Assembly (NCBI GenBank): GCA_050633165.1
Contig: JBOEFZ010000006.1
Location: 1 to 27,520, forward strand
Direction of reading: 5' to 3'
DNA: 27,520 nt
From: TMED27 sp050633165
GTDB lineage: Bacteria; Pseudomonadota; Alphaproteobacteria; Micavibrionales; Micavibrionaceae
Part shown: positions 22,008-27,520 of the stretch, one piece after another
How positions within the stretch are numbered: the first letter of the stretch is position 1
Layout: each line of letters begins with the position of its first letter
The notes under the pieces: model-generated
The model's database searches: none
Seen by the model: the letters and a program-made list of their open reading frames with translations, nothing else
What the model was told of the DNA's origin: nothing
Program-made: the position numbers and the translations under genes

Positions 22008-22742
22008 ATGACAAACCAAAAAGGCGCCCTCATCCTATCCCACCTCCAACAAGAAGGCTCATGCACGCTGGGCGGTTTATTGATCGAACGCGGCATGCGT
22101 GTGCGCACCATCAACAGCCCCCGCACATGGAAGGAGAAGGGCCTAGCCCATATTGACCCGCTCCGCCCCGATCTGCTCATCATCATGGGCGGGCCAATCG
22201 GCGTGTATCAGGCCGATGACTACCCCTTCTTACATGACGAAATGGCAATCCTAAAGGCGCGCCTTGCCGCCGATCTCCCCACCATTGGCATCTGCCTTGG
22301 CTCGCAATTAATGGCGCAAGCCATGGGTTCAACTGTCCGCAAGGGCGAGGCCGGAAAAGAAGTCGGTTGGAAAGGCCTAACCCTGACCGAGGCCGGAAAA
22401 TCCTCCCCCGCCGCGCATCTTTGCGAAAGCAAAACCAGTATGTTCCACTGGCACGGCGATACCTATGATCTACCGGCGGGCGCGACACGCCTCGCCTCCA
22501 CCGATCAATATGAGAACCAGATTTATACAATCGGCAAAGCCGCCCTCGGCCTGCAATGCCACCCCGAGGTCTGCCGCCGCCCCCTCGAAGAATGGTTCGT
22601 CATGTTCAATGGCGACATCACCGGCGCCGCCCCCCTCATCCCCGTAGACGAACTCCGCAAACAAACCGACGCCAAAATCGAAACCCTCAATAAACAAGCC
22701 ACATTATTCTTCGGCGAATGGCTGGATGAGGTAGGGTTGTAA
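22008..22742 (+). CDS. Class I glutamine amidotransferase-like protein (GMP synthase-type GATase)
   Basis: The 244-residue protein has a triad-type glutaminase fold: GGPIGVYQADDYPFL, nucleophile C96 in GICLGSQLMAQAMG, and H185/E187 in GLQCHPEV. It lacks a fused synthetase domain, as in stand-alone GATase proteins annotated as GMP synthase-like or gamma-glutamyl-peptide hydrolases. The acceptor reaction is unknown. It starts at the base after the coaE stop and ends 2 bp before dnaQ. In the Caulobacter gene order as I recall it, dnaQ follows coaE directly, so this gene appears to be an insertion into that block. Confidence 0.88.
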   Translation: MTNQKGALILSHLQQEGSCTLGGLLIERGMRVRTINSPRTWKEKGLAHIDPLRPDLLIIMGGPIGVYQADDYPFLHDEMAILKARLAADLPTIGICLGSQLMAQAMGSTVRKGEAGKEVGWKGLTLTEAGKSSPAAHLCESKTSMFHWHGDTYDLPAGATRLASTDQYENQIYTIGKAALGLQCHPEVCRRPLEEWFVMFNGDITGAAPLIPVDELRKQTDAKIETLNKQATLFFGEWLDEVGL

Positions 22743-22744
22743 TT

Positions 22745-23434
22745 ATGCGCGAGATAGCCCTCGATACTGAAACCACCGGCATGGACCCGAGTACGGGTGA
22801 CCGCATAGTCGAGATTGGCGCGGTGGAGATGATCAACCACATGCCTACGGGCAGGGGGCTGCAAATCTACATCAACCCCGAGCGCGAGATCCCCGAAGAC
22901 GCGATCGCCGTTCACGGCATTACAAATGAGTTTGTCAAAGACAAACCAACCTTCGCCGAATGCTATATGGATTTCATCGATTTCATCGGCACGGACTCAA
23001 AACTCGTCATTCATAATGCCGAGTTCGACATGAAATTCATCAATTACCAATTGGGCAAGGTCGGCCACCCCGCACTGTCATGGGGCCGCGTGATCGATAC
23101 GCTGGGGATGGCGCGCAAGAAATTCCCCGGCTCGCCCGCCAACCTCGATGCGCTGTGCCGCCGCTTTGATATCGATAATAGCGACCGAACCTATCACGGC
23201 GCGTTGCTCGATTCCGAACTCCTCGCCGAAGTGTATCTTGAACTTCTTGGCGGTCGGCAACATGGCTTGGGATTTTCCGCGCAAAAAAAAGCGCAAAGCG
23301 CAAAAACAGCCGCCGCAACAAAATCAAATCGTCAATTCCGCGAACCTCGAACCTTCGAAGTGACGCCGGAAGAAAAGGCCGCGCACGATGCGCTGCTCGA
23401 ACAACTCAAAGACCCCATCTGGAAATCGCAATAA
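22745..23434 (+). CDS. dnaQ: DNA polymerase III epsilon subunit (3'-5' proofreading exonuclease)
   Basis: DnaQ proofreads for the replicative polymerase. The DEDDh motifs are complete: Exo I LDTETTG (D7, E9), Exo II HNAEFDMKF, and Exo III YHGALLDSELLAEVYLELLG with the His and Asp. The C-terminal ~55 residues after the exonuclease domain hold a linker with a basic/glutamine segment and EEKAAHDALLEQLKDPIW, the region that normally binds the alpha subunit. The 229 residues match alphaproteobacterial DnaQ. It closes the operon; 95 bp of non-coding DNA with a Fur box follow. Confidence 0.96.
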   Translation: MREIALDTETTGMDPSTGDRIVEIGAVEMINHMPTGRGLQIYINPEREIPEDAIAVHGITNEFVKDKPTFAECYMDFIDFIGTDSKLVIHNAEFDMKFINYQLGKVGHPALSWGRVIDTLGMARKKFPGSPANLDALCRRFDIDNSDRTYHGALLDSELLAEVYLELLGGRQHGLGFSAQKKAQSAKTAAATKSNRQFREPRTFEVTPEEKAAHDALLEQLKDPIWKSQ

Positions 23435-23475
23435 GATTCATTTGCATTAAAGGCTTGCATACGAGCATAGAGGTT

Positions 23476-23494
23476 GATAATGATTATCATTAGT
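23476..23494. promoter_or_regulatory. Fur box upstream of the iron-uptake genes
   Basis: GATAATGATTATCATTAGT is a near-perfect 19-bp Fur site (consensus GATAATGATAATCATTATC), 36 bp before the start codon of the cupredoxin gene. A partial second site, ATAATGATAA, lies at about 23506-23515. Repression by Fe2+-Fur is expected for this promoter. Confidence 0.88.
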
Positions 23495-23529
23495 TAAACA
23501 CACTCATAATGATAAACAGAAGATAAACC

Positions 23530-24297
23530 ATGAAAAAACTCCTTTTTGCCTCCACTGCCCTCTTCCTGTGCGCGAGCATCGCACCACAAGTTTTCGCCGA
23601 ATCCCCAAAGCACGAAGACGCGCACCAAGAGGGGCATGATGACCATCATCATGATCACGAAGAGGAGCACGACGATCACGCCGTCGAACATTATGAAGGC
23701 AAGGAATTCAAGGACACCGCCGAAGCGCTACAATCCCTAAAAGATGACAACACAAAAATTATGAAACTCCTGACACAAGAAAAACTATCAGGCGACGACC
23801 TCGAAGCGATCCATCAGATTAGCTATGGCCTCGAAGACGCGATCGATCTTTTGATCAAGGAAAAATTCACCGATAAAAATACGCTCGAAGCAACAGACGA
23901 AGCGATTCAGGCCGTTCACTATGCTTCCGAAAATCACGAAGAAGCAAAAGTCCGTGATTGGCAGGCGAAATTGGTAACAGCCATCGAAAATATCGAAAAA
24001 GGCGATACCGCCAAAGAAAGCGCACAGGCACATAGCGGCGTGTATGAGCTTCACATCAAGGATCACAAATTTACACCCGAAGAAATCCGCGTACCCGCAG
24101 GGCAGAAAATAAAATTGGTTATTCACAATGACGACCCAACGCCCGAAGAGTTCGAAAGCGACGATTTCCGCCGCGAAAAAATTATTGCCGGAAATTCAAA
24201 GGCAACAATCCATGTCGGCCCATTGAAACCCGGTAAATACCATTTCTTCGGTGAATTTAACCTCGACACCGCCAACGGATATCTTTATGCGGAATAA
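23530..24297 (+). CDS. Periplasmic His-rich protein with DUF6746-like helical region and cupredoxin-like domain
   Basis: The 255-residue protein starts with a signal peptide (MKKLLFASTALFLCASIAPQ, cleavage after VFA at 23). A His/Asp/Glu-rich stretch (about 27-55, including DDHHHDHEEEHDDH) follows, likely binding metal. Next comes a helical segment (about 56-155; AIHQISYGLEDAIDLLIKEK and VHYASENHEEAKVRDW) that resembles DUF6746, an assignment I hold loosely. Last is a cupredoxin-like domain (about 165-255; YELHIKDHKFTPEEIRVPAG and FFGEFNLDTANGYLYAE), comparable to that of EfeO, though without clear blue-copper ligands. With the FTR1 gene 29 bp downstream and a Fur box upstream, it probably delivers or oxidises iron for the permease, replacing the M75 peptidase-type EfeO (inference). 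Confidence 0.8.
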   Translation: MKKLLFASTALFLCASIAPQVFAESPKHEDAHQEGHDDHHHDHEEEHDDHAVEHYEGKEFKDTAEALQSLKDDNTKIMKLLTQEKLSGDDLEAIHQISYGLEDAIDLLIKEKFTDKNTLEATDEAIQAVHYASENHEEAKVRDWQAKLVTAIENIEKGDTAKESAQAHSGVYELHIKDHKFTPEEIRVPAGQKIKLVIHNDDPTPEEFESDDFRREKIIAGNSKATIHVGPLKPGKYHFFGEFNLDTANGYLYAE

Positions 24298-24326
24298 CGT
24301 AAAATAGAAGCATTCAGGAGTAAGCC

Positions 24327-25175
24327 ATGTTCCCCACCGCCACGATAGTCTTCAGAGAAATCATCGAAGTTGCCCTTGTTATCGGCATCGTTATGGCGGC
24401 GACACGTGGCTTACCCGGGCGCGTTAATCTTGTGCTTGGTGGTTTGGGGCTTGGCATCCTCGGCTCTATCATCATCGCATTTTTCACGCAAAGCATCTCC
24501 CAAGCCATCGAAGGCATGGGGCAGGAAATCTTCAATGCCGGCGTGATGTTTACCGCTGTGGCCTTCCTGAGCTGGACCATAATTTGGATGAAAACACACG
24601 GGCGGGAGCTTGCGAAGAATATCAAAGCCGTGGGCGCAGAGGTCATCGCGGGCGATAAATCCGCCTATGTCCTGACGGGTGTTGTTGCTCTCGCTACTTT
24701 CCGTGAAGGCGCGGAAATTGCTCTTTTCACCTATGGCATGAGCGCATCTGGCGCATACACATTCCCCGAAATCCTGAGCGGCGGTGTCATTGGTGCCATT
24801 GGCGGCGCGATCATTGGCGCGATGCTCTATTTTGGCTTGTTAAAGGCCGCGCAAAAACACCTCTTCACGGTCACGAGCTGGCTCTTGATTGTCCTTACCG
24901 CCGGTATGGCGGCGCAGGGCGCAAACTTCCTCATCGCCGCCGGTGTGTTACCGCCGCTGGTTAATGAGATGTGGGATACATCGGCCTTTATCTCCGGCAA
25001 CGGGTTTTTTGGTGAAACGCTAAAAGTCCTTGTCGGCTACACCCCCCGCCCAACCGGCATGGAACTTATTTTCTACGCCAGTGTCCTTGTCGTCGTCGGC
25101 ATGATCTACAAATCCCTCGGCACGGGCAAAACAAAACCGCAGCAGAGCCAATCAAAGGCTGTTGCTGCGGAATAA
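24327..25175 (+). CDS. FTR1-family high-affinity iron permease
   Basis: The 282-residue membrane protein has seven or so hydrophobic helices and the two iron-passage motifs of FTR1/EfeU: REIIE (R10-E14, equivalent to REGLE) in the first helix and REGAE (R126-E130) in the fourth. The rest (GVIGAIGGAIIGAMLYFGLL and AAGVLPPLVNEMWDTS) fits the family. The ATG has CAGGAG 7 bp upstream. It is the second gene after a Fur box and partners the secreted cupredoxin-like protein. FTR1 permeases carry iron oxidised outside the membrane. No EfeB peroxidase or ferroxidase is seen nearby. Confidence 0.93.
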   Translation: MFPTATIVFREIIEVALVIGIVMAATRGLPGRVNLVLGGLGLGILGSIIIAFFTQSISQAIEGMGQEIFNAGVMFTAVAFLSWTIIWMKTHGRELAKNIKAVGAEVIAGDKSAYVLTGVVALATFREGAEIALFTYGMSASGAYTFPEILSGGVIGAIGGAIIGAMLYFGLLKAAQKHLFTVTSWLLIVLTAGMAAQGANFLIAAGVLPPLVNEMWDTSAFISGNGFFGETLKVLVGYTPRPTGMELIFYASVLVVVGMIYKSLGTGKTKPQQSQSKAVAAE

Positions 25176-25184
25176 TTCAAACCC

Positions 25185-25286
25185 TGTCATCCCGAGTACC
25201 CAAAGAGCATAAACTTCGTCGAGGGATCTGACCCATTAACAAATTAATCAGATTCCTCCACTCCCTAACGGTCGGTCGGAATGACA
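25185..25286. repeat. 102-bp palindromic intergenic element, possible terminator
   Basis: The outer arms TGTCATCCCGA (25185-25195) and TCGGAATGACA (25276-25286) pair with one mismatch. The inner arms GAGGGATCTGA (25221-25231) and TCAGATTCCTC (25248-25258) also pair with one mismatch. The whole can fold as a long branched hairpin, and a T6 run follows at about 25288. The TGTCAT-CCGA ends are a form seen in dispersed intergenic repeats of Gram-negative bacteria. It separates iron genes from convergent secB and may terminate both. Confidence 0.7.
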
Positions 25287-25335
25287 ATTTTTTGCAAATA
25301 TGAATTTTCTTAGGGCGCCGTAGTGTTAATACGCC

Positions 25336-25881
25336 CTAATTAATCGTCGCGTCTTTGGCTTCGCTTTGTGCCTCTGCCGCGGCCTTTTGTGCCTCTTCAA
25401 TCTCCTTACCAAACCGCTCCATATAAAGCGCGTGGAAATCAACAGGATTGAGCAAGAGCGGTGGAAAGCCACCCTGCACCGTTACATCCGCCATAATCTG
25501 ACGCACAAATGGAAACGCAAGGCGCGGCATTTCGATAAGGAGCAAAGGATGATGATTTTCCTCCGGCACATCGCCGCCAATCGATGCCGTCACACCATAT
25601 TGCAGTTCGGCAATAAACACTGGATCATTATCCCGCACCGCCGCCGCACGGACATTCAATACAACCTCATAAAGGTCTTTAATCTCCGCATCCTCGATCT
25701 TGCGCGCATCCATGCCGATATTGATATCCATCTCCGGCGGCTTCGCCCCCGCACGCAACGCATCCGGCGCATTGGGGTTTTCAAAGGACAAATCCCGCAC
25801 ATATTGCGCGTGAATGGTCACGGGCATATCTTGCGCCGCAATCTGGCCTTCTGGTGGAGTATCTGGTTTTTCTGTTGTCAT
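25336..25881 (-). CDS. secB: Protein-export chaperone SecB
   Basis: SecB keeps preproteins unfolded and passes them to SecA. The 181-residue product has the family core: IHAQYVRDLSFENPNAPDAL, the DLYEVVLNVRA strand, VFIAELQYGVTASI, LLIEMPRLAFPFVRQIMADV and GFPPLLLNPVDFHALYMERF. An acidic/alanine-rich C-terminal tail (EEAQKAAAEAQSEAKDA) is normal. The frame extends upstream to 25926, but ATG 25881 has AGAGG at the right distance and matches known N-termini. It is transcribed after fxsA on the same strand with a 56-bp gap. It is convergent with the iron genes. Confidence 0.95.
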   Translation of the reverse strand: MTTEKPDTPPEGQIAAQDMPVTIHAQYVRDLSFENPNAPDALRAGAKPPEMDINIGMDARKIEDAEIKDLYEVVLNVRAAAVRDNDPVFIAELQYGVTASIGGDVPEENHHPLLLIEMPRLAFPFVRQIMADVTVQGGFPPLLLNPVDFHALYMERFGKEIEEAQKAAAEAQSEAKDATIN

Positions 25882-25937
25882 TATTGCCTCTATTCGTAAA
25901 TCAGTTATCCGAATTAGAGCACGCACCTCGTGCTAGC

Positions 25938-26399
25938 TCAACCCTTCTTATTCCCATCATCCTCGGGCGTATCAACGCGCTCGAACTCCCCTTCAATCAC
26001 ATCGGGATCACGCGGCATACCGGAATGTGTGTAGCTCCCCCCTGCCGCAGCCCAGCTTGTATGCTCCTTAATCACCCCGCGCAAAATCTCCCGCAATTTC
26101 GGGACGAGCAGCGCAAACCCGATCCCGTCCGTTAAAAACCCCGGCGTAATCAGCAACGCACCGGCGGCAACCAAACAAAACCCGTCAAAAATCTCTGTAA
26201 GCGGCACTTGCCCCGCATCCGCCGAAGCCTTCATCCCCGCAATCGTCTGCAACCCCTGCGCCCGCACCAAATTCCCGCCAATAATCGCGGTCAGCAGCGC
26301 AAACAGCAACGCACTCCAAACACCAATATGCTCACTCACCGCGCCAAATACGGCGAGCTCCAACAACGGCACAACCAAAAATATAATGATCAACGGCAT
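25938..26399 (-). CDS. fxsA: FxsA-family cytoplasmic membrane protein
   Basis: The 153-residue protein begins with hydrophobic segments typical of FxsA: MPLIIIFLVVPLLELAVFGA, VSEHIGVWSALLFALLTAII and FDGFCLVAAGALLITPGFLT, where PGFLTD is the family signature. The C-terminal ~50 residues are cytoplasmic and polar. E. coli FxsA relieves exclusion of phage T7 by the F plasmid; its housekeeping role is unclear. The start has AAGGAC upstream. It is divergent from the Tim44-like gene (81-bp shared upstream region) and precedes secB, the usual alphaproteobacterial neighbourhood. Confidence 0.92.
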   Translation of the reverse strand: MPLIIIFLVVPLLELAVFGAVSEHIGVWSALLFALLTAIIGGNLVRAQGLQTIAGMKASADAGQVPLTEIFDGFCLVAAGALLITPGFLTDGIGFALLVPKLREILRGVIKEHTSWAAAGGSYTHSGMPRDPDVIEGEFERVDTPEDDGNKKG

Positions 26400-26480
26400 T
26401 CACTTGTCCTTTACCTTAACAGTGGTATTGTATTACATAGACGCATCGCAAGCGCAAGAAACACGGATGATAGGAACGAC

Positions 26481-27200
26481 ATGCCCGCAGATTTATTAGT
26501 ATACGCCATCGTCGCCGCCGGATTGGTTTTCTGGCTCAAAAGTGTGCTCGGCACCCGTCATGGTGAGGAGCGTGAGCGTCCCGCACCATTCTCCCGTACA
26601 ATAGAAGATATACCGCAAGAGGGAGAGGAAGAGCTACGCGCGCCCATAACCCCCGCCGATGATATTCGCGAGCTCAGCGAAAACCCGACCGAGACATTGG
26701 GCGTAGAGAATAAAACGGCGGAAGATGGCCTCCTCACAATCGCCGATGCCGATAAAAATTTCGAAATCCGCTTTTTCCTTGCGGCCGCGCAAGATGTCTT
26801 CGTCATGGTGGTTGAAGCATTCTCAAAGGCCGACCGTGAAACGCTCCAAGACCTCCTCGCCCCGAACGTATTTGATGCCTTTGACGGTGCATTAACGGAG
26901 CGTGAAAAATCCGGTGAAACGCTGGATAATGAAATCCAGGCCATCCGCAAGGCCGAAGTGATCGAAGCCGCCCTTAATGGCCGCAACGCCCAAATCACCG
27001 TCCGTTTTGTCGCCGATGAACTTTCCGTGACACGGGATAAAGAGGGTGAGATTATCGCAGGCAGCACCGAGCGCACTTCCGAAATGCTCGACATCTGGAC
27101 CTTCACCCGCGACATAAAATCCCGCGACCCAAGATGGCTAGTCTCCGAAACCCGTGGCGGTTTCGAGGATGATAATGAGACATTGCCGAATACCGATTAA
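26481..27200 (+). CDS. Tim44/TimA-like domain inner-membrane protein
   Basis: The 239-residue protein has one N-terminal membrane anchor (LLVYAIVAAGLVFWLKSVLG), a variable acidic linker (about 25-95), and a C-terminal Tim44-like domain (about 95-230): FFLAAAQDVFVMVVEAFSKA, DRETLQDLLAPNVFDAFDGA and FVADELSV ... SEMLDIWTFTRDIKSRDPRW. This domain is shared with mitochondrial Tim44 and mL45, and alphaproteobacterial members are thought to sit at the inner membrane. The open frame runs back to 26208, but ATG 26481 with AGGA upstream gives the membrane-anchored N-terminus. It precedes mltA by 42 bp, the standard arrangement. Confidence 0.92.
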   Translation: MPADLLVYAIVAAGLVFWLKSVLGTRHGEERERPAPFSRTIEDIPQEGEEELRAPITPADDIRELSENPTETLGVENKTAEDGLLTIADADKNFEIRFFLAAAQDVFVMVVEAFSKADRETLQDLLAPNVFDAFDGALTEREKSGETLDNEIQAIRKAEVIEAALNGRNAQITVRFVADELSVTRDKEGEIIAGSTERTSEMLDIWTFTRDIKSRDPRWLVSETRGGFEDDNETLPNTD

Positions 27201-27242
27201 TAATCGTTGTGTCCGTCATGTGCGTTGTGGTTCATTTATACT

Positions 27243-27520
27243 ATGAAACACATCGTCCTTCTCGCCGCATTTCTCTCCCTCCTGACTTCCTGTGCCGAAA
27301 TTGAAAAACCCGCCGAGCAACAAAGCCAGCTCACCTTAAAACCCACCACATTTTCGGCCTTGCCCAATTGGGGCAGCGACACCCTCAAAACCTTCACCGC
27401 CGCGTTTGAAAAATCCTGCGCCAAAATCGCGAAAATCCCGGGCGATAGAGCGTTTGGCCCGCTCAAGCAAGCAGGAACTTACAAAGATTGGCAAAAAATT
27501 TGTTTCGATTTCGCGGCGCT
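27243..27520 (+). CDS. mltA: Membrane-bound lytic murein transglycosylase A, 5' part
   Basis: The first 92 residues are inside the window; the gene runs off the right edge. A lipoprotein signal peptide (MKHIVLLAAFLSLLTSC, lipobox LTSC with C17) is followed by a low-complexity linker. The mature start is typical of MltA: FSALPNWGSDTLKTFTAAFE KSC in register, then a GDRAFG-like segment and YKDWQKIC. MltA cleaves peptidoglycan glycan strands at the outer membrane. Its position behind the Tim44-like gene agrees with alphaproteobacterial gene order. Confidence 0.85.
   Translation, partial: MKHIVLLAAFLSLLTSCAEIEKPAEQQSQLTLKPTTFSALPNWGSDTLKTFTAAFEKSCAKIAKIPGDRAFGPLKQAGTYKDWQKICFDFAA

Noticed and set aside
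23494..23691. Minus-strand frame rich in hydrophobic residues opposite the His-rich protein
   Set aside because: Antisense of His/Asp codons gives Val/Met/Ile runs; the plus-strand gene has a signal peptide and a Fur box.
25366..25899. 177-residue plus-strand frame opposite secB
   Set aside because: SecB is unambiguous on the minus strand; the antisense frame is Arg/His-rich noise.
26208..26480. N-terminal extension of the Tim44-like protein into the fxsA region
   Set aside because: The extension is antisense to fxsA and lacks family similarity; the membrane-anchored N-terminus begins at ATG 26481 with a ribosome site.

Overview
The window looks like the junction between a mobile-element-rich accessory island (about 1-14.0 kb, visibly AT-rich) and a more GC-rich alphaproteobacterial core block (about 14.07-27.5 kb). 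The core order DUF299 phosphotransferase - maf - aroE - coaE - (amidotransferase) - dnaQ - ... secB - fxsA - Tim44-like - mltA is the conserved alphaproteobacterial arrangement found beside the chromosomal replication origin (Caulobacter, Rickettsia). The two large unknown paralogs resemble proteins I associate with Micavibrio-like or Rhodospirillales-like lineages. That finer placement is inference.

Layout. 1-1.3 kb: an RTX (Ca2+-binding nonapeptide) protein on the minus strand with an internal 81-residue duplication. 1.37-1.85 kb: remnants of a serine recombinase and a tyrosine recombinase. 1.9-2.3 kb: an XRE regulator. 2.36-5.83 kb, minus strand: a compact quorum-sensing operon of LuxR receptor, long LuxI-type synthase, a small unknown protein and an isovaleryl-CoA-dehydrogenase-like enzyme, with stop/start overlaps between the last three genes. 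5.94-7.68 kb: an IS6-family transposase fragment, then an IS6-like element interrupted by an 840-bp IS5-family (IS427-like) element. 7.8-13.5 kb: a plus-strand run of Dps, BigR/SqrR-like repressor, rhodanese-DUF2892, TauE exporter, ETHE1/Blh persulfide dioxygenase, CydA, CydB and a 51-residue CydX/DUF2474-like protein. I read this as a sulfide/persulfide defence and sulfide-resistant respiration module. A 36-bp AT-rich palindrome precedes it and IS6-like copies in direct orientation flank it. 13.55-14.03 kb: the second IS6 copy, internally deleted and mosaic.

14.07-16.0 kb: a DEAD-box RNA helicase (minus). 16.0-16.56 kb: an intergenic region with IS5 and IS6 end remnants. 16.56-19.1 kb: two related proteins of unknown function whose reading frames overlap by about 180 bp. 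The second contains a perfect DnaA box, a near-match and several GANTC sites, just upstream of the gene that borders the origin in Caulobacter and Rickettsia. 19.15-23.43 kb: the tightly packed core operon. 23.48-25.2 kb: a Fur-box-preceded iron module (His-rich cupredoxin protein plus FTR1 permease), followed by a 102-bp palindromic repeat. 25.3-27.5 kb: secB and fxsA (minus), then Tim44-like and truncated mltA (plus).

The two most notable systems are the LuxR-LuxI-small protein-acyl-CoA dehydrogenase operon, which could make a CoA-derived, unsaturated or branched acyl-homoserine lactone, and the IS-flanked Dps/BigR/persulfide dioxygenase/cytochrome bd cassette. No tRNA, rRNA or CRISPR array was seen. 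All assignments come from reading motifs; no database search was run.
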